Source: Neoarius graeffei (Eukaryota; Chordata; Actinopteri; Siluriformes; Ariidae). From it: a DNA stretch of 64,000 nt. The stretch is from NCBI RefSeq assembly GCF_027579695.1, contig NC_083592.1, positions 34,416,714 through 34,480,713 on the forward strand, in the 5' to 3' direction. The notes beneath the pieces were generated by a model that was not told the origin of the DNA, made no database searches, and saw nothing but the letters and a program-made list of their open reading frames with translations. Made by a program: the position numbers and the translations under genes. Positions within the stretch are counted from its first letter, which is position 1. Each line of letters begins with the position of its first letter. Shown here in pieces: positions 10,143 through 21,261 of this stretch.

Positions 10143-10304
10143 TTTTCTGAGAACTCGTATCTGCTTCCAGGACTGTCTTTTAAAACAGGACAACAATGAA
10201 TGGTATATAACACTGCAAGGAATTTCTTTGCATGCAAATGTCACATAATGTCTTGTCCAGGGGTCCCCAGGTCCAGTTTTGGAAGGCCACAGTGTCCCAA
10301 TTTA
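10143..10304. other. Short unassigned spacer
   Basis: No feature recognised between the dispersed unit and the old SINE. Confidence 0.4.
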
Positions 10305-10587
10305 CCATCCTTTATCTACACTGCTTATCTGTCAGGGCTGCAGGAGAAGCTGGAGCCAATCCAAGCTGCCTTCAGGCGAAATGCAGGGTACACCCTGGGC
10401 AGGTCACCACTCTATCACAGAGCTAACACAGAGATAAACAACCACTCACATTCACACATATGGGCAGTTTAGAGGAGCCAGTTGACCCAATGCGCATGCC
10501 TTTGGACTGAGAGGAAACCAGAGGGCCAGGATAAAACCCATGCAGGTATGGGGAGAACATGCAAATGCCATACAGAAAGGCCCTCAT
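10305..10587 (-). mobile_element. Old, diverged V-SINE, head truncated
   Basis: The central and 3' SINE domains are still alignable (AACATGCAAATGCCATACAGAAAGG, GGAGAAGCTGGAGCCAATCC-like), but with many substitutions. The tRNA-like head is lost and no target duplication is visible. Much older than the neighbouring copies. Confidence 0.8.
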
Positions 10588-11231
10588 ATAACTAGTATTT
10601 TATAAAAAATATCTACACAGACTTACATACACATTGTCCACTTTATTAAGAACACTTGTACACCTGCATATTCACACTCTAGAGACTGTTGTGCAGAGAT
10701 GTTGGAAGTAAGGGTGCCCCTCCTCCAGACAGTCCCCATAATCAACAGTTTCCTTTTACTGCACCAATCTTGTTGTCTTTTAAATTTATTTACAACATAA
10801 AAATATATGCTTTTGTAGCTTAGCGATGTGATTGTCAAAAATGATAAGCCTTGTGTAGACGTCATGTGTTGCATGCGTCCACACTTTGACCTAATTAGCA
10901 AATAAGTGAAGTCAAATTTGGCTAGCAGCTTGAAGCACAATGTCACAAAAGCATATTTGATTACTTTTCAAAACTGTATACCTCCCTCGGAGCCAGCTAA
11001 GCTCTTGAGATCGAGACAGACAGAGTGTAGTCCACCCCACTTGGTAGTACTACTCTTTCTTCCCCACCTCCTGAGGCTACTCCTACAGCAGATACATTGC
11101 CCTTCCGACCACCAGAGAATTATGCATTCCCTGTCTGAAAATTCACCAGGGAGAGCTTCACTCACTCCTGCAAGCCCGCCTGGTTCAAAGAGTGATAGTG
11201 GCTAGACTACATTGCAGACAGTGACAACATT
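10588..11231. other. Mostly unassigned; Tc1-like end near 10631-10690
   Basis: Sequence beginning TGTCCACTTTATTAAGAACA and running to CACCTGCATATTCAC resembles the GGCCACTTTATTAGG ends of the Tc1 elements at 14115 and 22442, and may be a terminal scrap of one. The remainder, to 11231, shows no recognised feature. Confidence 0.35.
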
Positions 11232-11593
11232 GGGCGGCATGGTAGTGTAGTGGCTAGCACTGTTGGCTCACAGCAAGAGGGTTCTGGGTTTGAGCCCTGT
11301 GGCCGACGAGGGCCTTTCTGTGTGGAGTTTGCATGTTCTCCCCGTGTCTGTATGTGGGTGCACAGTCCAAAGACATGTGGTTAGGTTAACATGGGGCGGC
11401 CTTAGGCTGAGATGCCCTTGATTGAGGCACCTAACCCCCAATTGCTCCCTGGGCACTGTAGCATAGCTGCTCACTGCTCTGGGGATGTGTGTATGCTCAT
11501 TGCTCAAGTGTGTGTTTACTGCTTCAAATGGGTTAAATGCAGAGAGGAATTTCATAAGTATATGTGTGATGAATAAAGTTCTTCTTCTTCTTC
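11232..11593 (+). mobile_element. V-SINE with an alternative 3' region and (TTC)n tail
   Basis: Usual head and central domain, then after the GGTTAGGTTAAC block a different 3' part: GATGCCCTTGA, GGCACCTAACCCCCAATTG, GGGTTAAATGCAGAGAGG, ending GATGAATAAAG plus (TTC)n. Such a tail points to a different LINE partner from that of the ATGAG-tailed copies. No clear target duplication. Confidence 0.9.
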
Positions 11594-11746
11594 ATCGTGT
11601 GCGGTGTGTGAAGGCCAGTGGTGGAATGTAATTTACTCAAGTACTGCACTTAAAGTTCAAATATGAGGTACTTATACTTTACTTGTGTATTTATATTTCA
11701 TGCAACTTTATACTTTACTCCATGAGTAGGGGAGACTGGGTATGTA
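11594..11746. other. Short unassigned spacer
   Basis: Sequence of the form AGTACTGCACTTAAAGT and ACTTTACTC-type blocks; no feature assigned. Confidence 0.35.
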
Positions 11747-12086
11747 CAGTGCTGAGCGTAAATGAGTGCACCCCCTTGGAAAAGTAACATTTTAAACAAT
11801 ATCTCAATGAACACAAACAATTTCCAAAATGTTGACAAGACAAAGTTTAATATAACATCTGTTTAACTTATAATGGGAAAGTAAGGTTAATAATATAAAC
11901 TTAGATTACACATTTTTCAGTTTTACTCAAATTAGGGTGGTGCAAAAATGAGTACACCCCACAACAAAAACTACTACATCTAGTACTTTGTATGGCCTCC
12001 ATGATTTTTAATGACAGCACCAAGTCTTCTAGGCATGGAATGAACAAGTTGGTGACATTTTGCAACATCAATCTTTTGATTGATGG
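11747..12086. mobile_element. Truncated Tc1-type element A
   Basis: The left end CAGTGCTGAGCGTAAATGAG follows TA at 11745-11746 and has the look of a fish Tc1 terminal repeat. The inner part read on the minus strand resembles the end of a transposase frame. It breaks at about 12086, where a second Tc1 begins. Confidence 0.65.
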
Positions 12087-12762
12087 AGTAGAACCATCTC
12101 AAGGAGGATCAGAAGAAATGGACAGCATGTGAGTTAAATATGAGTGTCACAGCAAAGGGTAGGGTGGCACGGTGGTGTAGTGGTTAGCGCTGTCACCTCA
12201 CAGCAAGAAGGTCCGGGTTCGAGCCCCGTGGCCGGCGAGGGCCTTTCTGTGCGGAGTTTGCATGTTCTCCCCGTGTCCACGTGGGTTTCCTCCAGGGGCT
12301 CCGGTTTCCCCCACAGTCCAAAGACATGCAGGTTAGGTTAACTGGTGACTCTAAATTGACCGTAGGTGTGAATGTGAGTGTGAATGGTTGTCTGTGTCTA
12401 TGTGTCAGCCCTGTGATGACCTGGCGACTTGTCCAGGGTGTACCCCGCCTTTCGCCCGTAGTCAGCTGGGATAGGCTCCAGCTTGCCTGCAACCCTGTAG
12501 AAGGATAAAGCAGCTGGAGATAATGAGATGAGATGAGATGAGACAGCAAAGGGTCTGAATACTTATGACCATGTGATATTTCAGTTTTTCTTTTTGAATA
12601 AATTTGCAAAAATTTCTACATTTCTATCTTTTTTCTGTCAAGATGGGGTGCTGAGTGTACATTAATGAGAAATAAAATGAACTTTTTTGATTTTAGCAAA
12701 TGGCTGCAATGAAACAAAGAGTGAAAAATTTAAAGGGGTCTGAATACTTTCCGTACCCACTG
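12087..12762. mobile_element. Truncated Tc1-type element B, split by a SINE
   Basis: 3' portion of a Tc1 element: GGTCTGAATACTTATGACC near 12552 and a right end AAGGGGTCTGAATACTTTCC then GTACCCACTG at 12762, followed by TA. The left end is missing at the junction with element A. A SINE occupies 12161-12542. Confidence 0.8.
12161..12542 (+). mobile_element. V-SINE inside Tc1 element B
   Basis: Full-length plus-strand copy with ATGAG tail and a perfect 12-bp duplication ACAGCAAAGGGT (12149-12160 and 12543-12554). Removing it restores a contiguous Tc1 3' end. Confidence 0.96.
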
Positions 12763-14114
12763 TAGGTCTACCAGGGGTGCAGTTTTTGTGGGCCCAGAAC
12801 TTGCAATTTACACATCTGAGCCACTTTTCTTTAGGTTTGGAATTTCCAAAGGGCTCCATGCACATAATGCAAAAACCTTCTTCTATGCGAGTTGTAATTA
12901 TGGGGATGGTTGTAACACTTTCTTATGAGGTGTTACAACCGTCCCCACCCGTCAGTCCTACATGCATTGTGGTCTAGTGGATACACACACATGCGATATA
13001 CACATGCAGAGTTATATTTTCATAGACCATTTTGACTGAAAAGTGCATTAGTGTATAATGTAAACTCTATTGCCTGCTCCTTTCAGTCAGTTCCAATCAT
13101 TTGTGCTGAACTAACTCCGTGGAAGAAAATGGCTTGTTACTGGTCTTGGCTTGTGCATCTGAAAGAAGATGTTGGTTCGCCTGTGGATCAGTAGGCATGG
13201 TTTTGTCATTACTGGCAAGAAAGAGCCTACTTTCATCCAACCATACTCTGCTGGTTCATATTATACTTCGAAATGTCCACAGCTTCTTCAGAATTATGAT
13301 TAAAAACCTTGCCCAAAGCAGTTTACATCCATTAAAAGGTATATTTTTGTAGTCTTACAGGAGACAGAAATACGCCTTCATATTCCATGAATTTTAAATT
13401 ACAGCATTGGACATGCTTTGTTGATATGGTGTTTTTAATTAAAGAAAGGCTCTGTAAAAGGACAGGTAATGCTGATTTACTGGTGTCGGTCTCATGCATG
13501 TAATGCTTTCTCTTAGCCCTCAAGGTGCTGTATACTGTATATGAGTTCATTAGCAGAAAGCAAGCACGCCTTATCTGTTTGAAGATGTTATATTTACTGT
13601 GGATGATTTCTGACGGACCCGAGATATGAAAACGAACAGTAACGTCTAATATTGATACAGCAGAATAGTAATAACATGGCCCTTGCTGACCTCAGTTTAT
13701 CAGCATAAATGCAAATAGCTTATATTGCGAAGGCAGCATTGTATGCTGTTAATCCTTGAATAAAAGTCTTGCGCTCCAGGGAAAGTACTGGCCATTATGC
13801 ATATTATCACTATTGATTCCAATGAAGCATTCATGAGAACTGGATTTATTCATTTTGTCGAACTGTGAATGGTCTCAGAACAGGGTTTGTAAGATTTATA
13901 CCATGCACTCAGACTGTTAAACGTCCCTGAAGCAGTAGGCTATGGGTTTGTCTATGATAAACCATGAAAGATGAAAATTTGTTTTGCGATATAAAAACTG
14001 GCGAGAATTGTTCTCTAGTAATTCTAATTTATTTTATATAACTATATTTGACCTTTTCTTATACTACACAAGATCCATTTGTCCATGCAGGAATAATACT
14101 TATTAAACCACTCG
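12763..14114. other. Unassigned ~1.35-kb stretch
   Basis: No repeat ends and no convincing coding frame. The part at about 13380-13800 looks like ordinary unique DNA and could include conserved non-coding sequence; this is a guess. Confidence 0.35.
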
Positions 14115-14597
14115 CACTCACCAGCCACTTTATTAGGAAAACCCATCCACCTGCTGTTTTCTGCAGTTCTCTAATCAGCCGATCTCTTGACAGCAGCACA
14201 ATGCATCAAATCATGCAGCTACAAATCAAGAGCTTCAGTTAATGTTCACTTCAAACATCAGAATGGGAAAAATTGTGATCTCAAAGTGTGACTTTCTTTC
14301 ACTGTGGCATGGGTGTTGGTTTGAGCCAGATGGACTGGTTTGAGTATTTCAGAAACTGCTGATCTCCTGGGGTTTTCACACACAACAGTCTCTAGAGTTT
14401 ACACAGAATGGTGCAAAAAAACAGAAAACACTGAGTTGCGTGAGCGTCAGTTCTGTGGGTGGAAACAAACACCTTGTTGATAAGAGAGGTCAGAGGAAAA
14501 TGGCCAGATTGGTTCGAGCTGCCAGGAAGGATATACCGTAGCAACTCACAGCAACTCTTTACAACCATGACGAGCAGAAAAGCATGACAGCATGCTA

Positions 14598-15902
14598 CAC
14601 TGCAAAAAATGGCCTTTCAAAAATAAGAAATAAAAGATTAAAACAAAGCATATTTGCTTGAATCGGGTGAAAAAAATCTGCCAATGGAACTAGTCAAATT
14701 TGACTTGGTAAGATTTCTTAAAGTAAGATGAAAATCTAACCTGTTTTTAGATTAAATAATTCCAAAATAAGATTGGGGAACTTATTATGCGAGATCTGAT
14801 TAACTCAAAATAATCAAAATAGTTCTTATAACAAGATCGTACTTCTTACATTTAGCCATTCAAGTCATTTTTATTTATTTCATTTTAAGGGTATTTCACT
14901 TAAATTCATGACAAAGTCTTAGCAGTAAAAACTGAATTTAAGATAAATATACTAATATTAGGATTGTTAAATTCTACAACTAAGCATTGCTAGCTTAAAA
15001 GATTCTCCTTTTGTGACCTGTAATTAGTAAAATACTCTAGATATGAGACCAGAGACTATCTTGAATCAAGTTGACGACACGTGTAGCATTGCAACAAGTT
15101 TATTTTTTTCCCACTTCAACATTCAAACATTAAAACATCTTTTAAGATTCCATTTCCCCAGGACCTCAGGCACCAAAATAATAATAATAACAATAATAAT
15201 AATAATAATAATAATAAAAAGGTCTACGCATTTTGACTTACAGTGCTTACACAACGCCAAAGCAACAGTGCATTTTGGAGGCACTGACTATTCATGTGTA
15301 CGAGGGGTTTACAAGATCAGGCACAAAAAAAAACCCCAACCAACCAACCAACCAAACAAACAAACAAACAAACAAACAAAAACACTGAACTTAACTCACA
15401 GCATTCCAAAAAGACCTCACTAAAACGCCCTCCACTCACTCCTAGCCTTTTTGAAGGCACTTGTCTGGTCTAGAGTCTGTACAGTATCTAGAAGGAGCTC
15501 AATCTGAATGACTGAGAAAACAGTCGCAGTAAACTTAGGATCTGTAAGGTGGAGTTGAATTGTAATGAAAGATTCAAAGATTTCAGAAAAGTTAATTTAT
15601 TCCCAAAACAAGCATACTTTGTTTTTTTTTTCTTGAAACAAGATGAACCGCATTTGACAAATGTCCAAAATGTACTTACTTGTTTTAAAAAAACTTGTTT
15701 TATTTTCAAAGGTGCTCCAAATAAGACTTTTTCAAGACATTTTGTCTATACAAGATTTTCAAGATGGACTGTCTAAAAACTAGCCTTTCTAGCTAAATGA
15801 GGTTTTGCTTGTTGGGCAATTATGTCTTATAATAAGGGTGGCTAGATGTTTTGACTTGAAAATAGACAAATAAACTTCCTAAGATTTTTATTTTTTGCAG
15901 TG
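14598..15902. mobile_element. 1.3-kb non-autonomous element with CACTGCAAAAAAT ends
   Basis: Inverted termini CACTGCAAAAAAT and ATTTTTTGCAGTG with TA on both sides (14596-14597 and 15903-15904). The interior is AT-rich with an (AATA)n run and a (CAAA)n run and has no transposase. The 22.4-kb Tc1 copy shows the uninterrupted target. A short relative sits at 19320-19552. Confidence 0.85.
15178..15217. repeat. (AATA/ATA)n simple repeat
   Basis: ATAATAATA tract inside the 14598-15902 element. Confidence 0.95.
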
Positions 15903-17479
15903 TACAGCAGAAGACCACATTGGGTTCCACTCCTGCAGCCAAGAACAGGAATCTTAGAATCAAGAATAAGTTCCTATTAAAGTGGCCGGTGAGTGTAAGT
16001 TTGAGTTATTTGTCTAGGCCAGTCTGTTTAGACTCAAGAGTCCCTCACGTCTTTCCTTACAGATAGAGGAACAGTTGATCTCTGGATTGGTTGAAGTCAG
16101 GCTCTTGGGTAATCGTGGCTGACAGAGGTGCCTCATCACTTTCTGAAAGGTCACATTAAGTTCTTGAATAAATGCTGTTCAAGGTGCTGTGACATGTTGC
16201 AGCGACTACCACATCCACTTTTAAGGTAGATGGAGACCTGTCACTGACTAGCAATCCCTCTAAGTATAATCTTTTTTTCTGTGGGGTCTACATAGGAGTG
16301 TCAAGATATGACTTGCCTTGTCTAGGGCTTGTATGAGGTTGACAGGGCCTTTATGGATGTCAGAATGTAGTACCTAAAGGCATTGCATGGCTTGTCTACC
16401 ATGTTTATATCAGGAATCTGAAACCTGTACTCATTGTCCTGCAGCGAGTTGAAAGAGGATTCCTGGCACACAGAGCACATTACACAGGGTTGATTTACAC
16501 ACATCCGGCAAGATGGACTATGCTAACCACACTCGTTGTGGTGTGTAACCAGTGGTGTAGTGGAGATTTTTAAAGTGGGGGTACGCGATTCGTGACGTCA
16601 TCGATTTGATATCATGTCAGAAGCGGTAGCCTTTGTTTGGTCGCCTATGTTTGGTATGAATGATCTGTATAAATGTTACGTTCTTTTAACAACACAAGAG
16701 GGCACAGGAAGACACTTTTTTCAGACATTTTTATGTGTGCAATTTTCATTCGTGTTTGTCAGTACAGCCCAACTGTTATGGCGAAAAGCCGCGGTTTATT
16801 TTGTCTCCAATAAATATGCCGAAATGGCTAAAGAGGAACAAATTCGCCTTCTCCTTCCGAATGCATCGTCGTAGACAGCACCACTCTGCTGCTGGAACTC
16901 AACATAAACCTTGCATAGGTTTAACATGGACTATCAGGCGTGAAGCCAAAATATTGGAAATTATGATACACAAACACCTTTGTTCATGTTCGATTCATGT
17001 TCATTTGAGCCGAGCTGCATTCGGAATTCGATGTTTTTACTAGCCTACTTACTGCCGTGGCAACAGCTACAGCATGTGTCCAGAAGTTCAAAAAAGTCAC
17101 GTCACTCACTCACATCGCATACAAACCAGCAATGGGCTGAAATTTATTATAAAAGGCACCAATCGAATAAATCAAGCATTTAGTCTGGCGCGATTGAGGC
17201 ACCTGCGTATACAAAATACATGACATGCAGCCATTGGGTTAAGCCCTACCATGCACTCCTTCTTAAAGACTTGAGTATTTCTTTAAATTTATTGTCATTT
17301 CACATTTTTGGATGTACAACAAAACACTAAACAGGAAGGCCACAAAGATTATGAATTTCAAATCATACATATAATACAGTATGTGGTGAAATTATCCGCG
17401 TAAGGATGACCAGGCAGGCGATTATATCAGTTCTGTTGCCCTCTCGGTGCTGCTACCATGAACGCCCGGAAATCACACA

Positions 17480-17482
<3 letters not shown>

Positions 17483-17540
<58 letters not shown>
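17483..17540. repeat. (CA)n microsatellite
   Basis: Roughly 28 CA units within the hAT element. Confidence 0.98.
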
Positions 17541-17542
<2 letters not shown>

Positions 17543-17579
17543 ACCCTACTATTATTATTAGGCTATTCAAAATCATAGG

Positions 17580-17947
17580 GGGGCGGCACGGTGGTGTAGT
17601 GGTTAGCGCTGTCGCCTCACAGCAAGAAGGTCCTGGGTTCGAGCCCCGGGGCCGGCAAGGGCCTTTCTGTGTGGAGTTTGCATGTTCTCCCCGTGTCCGC
17701 GTGGGTTTCCTCCGGGTGCTCCGGTTTCCCCCACAGTCCAAAGACATGCAGGTTAGGTTAACTGGTGACTCTAAATTGAGCGTAGGTGTGAATGTGAGTG
17801 TGAATGGTTGTCTGTGTCTATGTGTCAGCCCTGTGATGACCTGGCGACTTGTCCAGGGTGTACCCCGCCTTTCGCCCGTAGTCAGCTGGGATAGGCTCCA
17901 GCTTGCCTGCGACCCTGTAGAAGGATAAAGTGGCTAGAGATGAGATG
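17580..17947 (+). mobile_element. V-SINE inside the hAT element
   Basis: Full-length copy, target duplication AAAATCATAGG at 17569-17579 and 17948-17958. It has an intact head and B box and is a good representative of the ATGAG-tailed subtype. Confidence 0.96.
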
Positions 17948-18560
17948 AAAATCATAGGCCTATACTGAGCAAAAATCGCATTAGAACTTCAAAGATCATA
18001 AAGCATTAAACCGACAGATGGCAGAGTCAACCGTTTACATAATTCTAATATCTCGGCTGCGTTTAGAATGCATTCTACTTTGCGTCGCTACGTTTTACGT
18101 AACGTTCGATGGGGGGGGAGCATTGATGATGAGCACAAAGGCACGTGTCACTTACTGTAGAGCGTATAAACTCAGGCCATTGAATGACAGTTTTTTTTTT
18201 TGAATCTCACCTTGGGAGAAGTGGGTGGACAGCGTACCCCCGCGTACCACACCCACTACACCCCTGTGTGTAACCAAAGTTGACAGAGAGCCACTTCATG
18301 ACCTGGCCTAGATGTCTCACTGCTAGGAGTGAGCTGTTGATCAGTTCCCTTGCAGATGGATCAATTGGAGTATTTGTCCCAATGATAGCAGTAGAACCGA
18401 AAATGTCTTGGCAGGCTGTGCTATACATAATGATGTAATAAGATATCAGCAACATGTCATCTGTGTGTCTGCATTCACTGCTTATGCAGCACACACCAAA
18501 ACATGGAGTTTTGTTTCGTGAGACTATAAGTGATGGGTATCGATTGTAGGCATGTCACCA

Positions 18561-19043
18561 AGTTAGCTAAAGGAGCTAAAGCTCATGCCACCAAACCAGG
18601 TTGACCTAGTTGTCAGTCCAAAACCTTATTTAATCCCTTCACCACTGCAAACTGCTATTTTGGTCAAGAAAATAGGGAATCTTTCAACACAAAAGCGGTC
18701 TCATGTATTGGTCGCCATTATCACGGCAGATCGCTATTCTGCCTCATTGTAATAGGGAAACCCCTATGTATTGTATTTGCTGATTGGTTGAGAATTCGGA
18801 TTCCCTGGGATTTCCTGTGACGTAATTTAGCTAAGCATTACATGACATTACATGGCATTTAGCAGACTCTTTTATCCAGAGTGATGTACAAGTGCAAAAG
18901 TCAGATATAAGAAATGCTGAACTTCTAGACAAGAAACTTCTAGTGTCAACTGAACAAGTGACAGAATAATACCTAGTGTAATATTCTGTTGAAATACCAA
19001 TACTCAGTAAACAACCAAGGAGAACAATTCAACCATACAAATG
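18561..19043. other. Unassigned; SINE/LINE tail scrap near 18837-18895
   Basis: CATTACATGGCATTTAGCAG followed by ACTCTTTTATCCAGAG is the reverse complement of the 3' end shared by teleost SINEs such as the one at 54090. It is probably the tail of an old minus-strand copy. Nothing else recognised. Confidence 0.45.
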
Positions 19044-19319
19044 AGCTGACGAAGTACAACTTCTTCTTCCATGTCCAGCACTATTGCCAGGTTGGGGTCC
19101 ATGTGGATTCTACTGATCCACATGTCTTATTAATTGGAGCATAGTTTTACGCCAGATGCTCTTCCTACTGCAATCTTCCCATTTCTGGGCTTGGGAAACA
19201 ACCATTCACACCTATGGACAATTTAGAGTAGCCAATTAGCCTAACTGCATGTTTTTAGACTGTGGGGGAAACCAGAGGAAACCCAAAAAGACATGGGGAG
19301 AACATGCAAACTCCACACA

Positions 19320-19552
19320 CGCTGCAAAAAAAATATCTTAGCAAGTGAAAATATCTTGAAAATAGTTCAAACGATCTAGCATTTCCTATTAGAAGAATAC
19401 AAGACACCAATTCTGAGATTATTAAACCGAGTTCTACATTGCAACCAACTTATTCTAAGACATCTTATCAAGTAAAAAATATCTGTCCATGCAGCAAGAC
19501 AATTTCACTGGTATTAAGTCATTTTCTCCTCAAATTCAGTTTTTCTGCAGTG
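19320..19552. mobile_element. 233-bp MITE with CRCTGCAAAAAA ends
   Basis: Begins CGCTGCAAAAAAAATATC and ends TTTTTCTGCAGTG, with CA on each side as a 2-bp duplication. Removing it rejoins CCACA and CAGAAAGG of the host SINE exactly. Related by its termini to 14598-15902. Confidence 0.85.
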
Positions 19553-19603
19553 CAGAAAGGCCCCTGTCGGCCACTGGTCCCGAACCCAGAACCTTCTTCT
19601 TGT

Positions 19604-20190
19604 GGGCGGCACGGTGGTGTAAGTAGTTAGCACGGTCACCTCACAGCAAGAAGGTTCTGGGTTCGAGCCCAGCAGCAGCCGGCGGGGGCCTTTCTGTGTG
19701 GAGTTTGCATGTTCTTCTCATGTCCGTGTGGGTTTCCTCCGGGTGCTCCGGTTTCCCCCACAGTTCAAAGACATGCAGGTTAGGTTAACTGGTGGCTCTA
19801 AATTGACTGTAGGTGTGAATGTGAGTGTGAATGGTTGTCTGTGTCTATGTGTCAGCCCTGTGATGACCTGGCGACTTGTCCAGGGTGTACCCCGCCTCTC
19901 GCCCGTAGTCAGCTGGGATAGGCTCCAGCTCCAGTTAGGTTAACATGGGACGGCCTTGGGCCGAGATGCCCTTGAGCAAGGCACCTAACTACCAACTGCT
20001 CCCTGGGTGCTGTTAGCATGGCTGCCCACTGCTCTGGTATGTGTGTGTGCTCATTGCTCACATATTCACTGCTTCAGATGGGTTAAATGCAAAGAGGAAT
20101 TTCACAAGCATGTGATGAATAAAATTGTGCATGACTTTATTCATCACACACTTGTGAAATTCCTCTCTGCATTTTCATTTTCTTTCTTTC
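19604..20190 (+). mobile_element. Chimeric V-SINE with two 3' regions and an inverted tail copy
   Basis: The head at 19604 and the ATGAG-type body run to GGCTCCAGCTCC near 19933. There the sequence switches to the other 3' type (AGTTAGGTTAACATGGG, GGCACCTAACTACC, ATGGGTTAAATGC, GATGAATAAAA). Immediately after, the same tail appears inverted (TTTATTCATCACAC, TGTGAAATTCCTCTCTGC), making a hairpin at about 20090-20178. The structure suggests template switching plus a second, inverted partial insertion. Confidence 0.8.
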
Positions 20191-20377
20191 TTGCTGTGAA
20201 GCAACAATGCTAACCACTACACCACTATGCCGCCCAAGCTGACGAAGTACAATTAAATGGAGAAAAATAAAACTCCACAGCCTGGGCTGGTCAAGACCGT
20301 TATGCAATTACACAATGGACAAGGAAGCAGGGGAGAGGACAAGCACAATGTTATTTTATGTTAATTAGGGTTACACA

Positions 20378-21249
20378 GGGCGGCATGGTGGTGTAGTGGT
20401 TAGCACTGTCGCCTCACAGCGAGAAGGTCCTGGGTTTGAGCCCAGCTGCTGACGAGGGCCTTTCTGTTGCCCCTTTTCCACCAAAGCAGTTCCAGGGCTG
20501 GTTCGGGGCCAGTGTTTAGTTTGGAACCGGGTTTTCTGTTTCCACTGACAAAGAACTGGCTCTGGGGCCAGAAAAACCGGTTCCAGGCTAGCACCAACTC
20601 TTTGCTGGGCCAGAGGAAAGAACCGCTTACGTCAGCGGGGGGACGGAGTTGTTAAGACCAACAACAATAACAAGACCGCGAAAGATCGCCATTTTTAAGC
20701 GATGAGAAGCAGCAGCTGTACAAACGCGAAGTCATCCATTATTATTATTGTTGTTGTTGCTGCTGCTGCTTCTTCTGTGTTGTTTTTGCTTTGATATTCG
20801 CGCCAAGGTTTATGTAAACGTAGCGCCGTAACTGATGTATACAGCGACATAACAGACGTATACAGTGACGTAATGACGTGGCTCCGCTTAGCACTGCGAG
20901 CTATGGAAAAGCAAACTGGTTCTCAGCTGGCTCGCAAGTTGAACGAGTTGTGAACCAGCACCAGCACTGGCCCCAAACCAGCCCTGGAACTGATTTGGTG
21001 GAAAAGGGGTATGTGTGGAGTTTGCATGTTCTCCCTGTGTCTGTGTGGGTTTCCTCTGGGTGCTCCGGTTTCCCCCACGGTCCAAAGTCATTAGGCTAAT
21101 TGGTGACAAATTGACCATATATTTGAATGGTTGTTTGTCTTTATGTGTCAGTCCTGTGATGATTTGTCCAGCATGTACCCCACCTCTCACCCATAGTCAG
21201 CTGGGATAGGCTCCAGCTTGCCTGCACAGGATAAGCGGCTATGGATGGA
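20378..21249 (+). mobile_element. V-SINE split by a 544-bp inverted-repeat element
   Basis: The head at 20378 and the tail at 21249 are bounded by a 12-bp duplication TAGGGTTACACA (20366-20377 and 21250-21261). Between CCTTTCTGT and TGTGTGGAG of its central domain sits the element at 20468-21011. Confidence 0.93.
20468..21011. mobile_element. Intact 544-bp non-autonomous element with CCCCTTTTCCACC ends
   Basis: The termini TGCCCCTTTTCCACC and GGTGGAAAAGGGGTA are inverted repeats; similarity continues inward through GTTCCAGGGCTGGTT and its inverse. TGT on both sides (20465-20467, 21012-21014) fits a 3-bp duplication, as in PIF/Harbinger-like elements, though the target is not the usual TWA. 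A (GTT)n(GCT)n tract lies inside. A body-only relative is at 4982-5361. Confidence 0.88.
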
Positions 21250-21261
21250 TAGGGTTACACA

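Larger units (their letters stand above)
14115..15995. mobile_element. Tc1-type remnant with CACTCACCAGCCACTTTATT end, split by a MITE
   Basis: Inverted ends CTCACCAGCCACTTTATTAGG (left) and TTAAAGTGGCCGGTGAGTG (right). The interior still resembles a Tc1 transposase gene, for example the GTTTGAGTATTTCAGAAACTGC and AGAGAGGTCAGAGGAAAATGG blocks, but its C-terminal half is deleted. The copy at 22442-22991 is the same family, inverted. A 1.3-kb element is nested at 14598-15902. Confidence 0.8.
16550..18266. mobile_element. Non-autonomous hAT element, 1.7 kb
   Basis: Ends CAGTGGTGTAGTGG and its inverse CCACTACACCCCTG, with a perfect 8-bp duplication TGTGTAAC at 16542-16549 and 18267-18274, the hallmark of hAT insertions. 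No transposase frame with recognisable motifs. It contains a CA microsatellite and a later SINE (17580-17947). Confidence 0.9.
15996..18560 (-). pseudogene. Decayed coding-like sequence of unknown gene, split by a hAT element
   Basis: Two minus-strand segments flank the hAT insertion and look protein-coding. The right one (about 18275-18494) starts MCCISSECRHTDDMLL and includes CQDIFGSTAIIGTNTPIDPS. The left one (about 16322-16549) includes VMCSVCQESSF and DNEYRFQIPDINMVDKP. Both are compositionally protein-like, and conceptual reading runs from one to the other after the hAT is ignored, but only with frameshifts. Further left (15990-16320) stops accumulate. I do not recognise the family. It could be a processed pseudogene, a degraded exon set or a repeat-encoded protein. 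Limits are approximate. Confidence 0.35.
19060..20236 (-). mobile_element. V-SINE (third 3' type) broken by a MITE and another SINE
   Basis: The outer SINE has its head at 20236 and its tail, CTTCTTCTTCC, at 19060, flanked by a 16-bp duplication AGCTGACGAAGTACAA (19044-19059 and 20237-20252). Its 3' region (CCAGGTTGGGGTCCATGTGG, TTTTACGCCAGATGC) matches the SINE at 52881-53208 and differs from the ATGAG subtype. The body is interrupted at 19320-19552 by a short MITE and at about 19604-20190 by a plus-strand SINE. Confidence 0.88.

Noticed and set aside
17580..17660. SINE heads read as tRNA genes
   Set aside because: A and B boxes are present, but the segments do not complete a cloverleaf and always continue into the SINE body.
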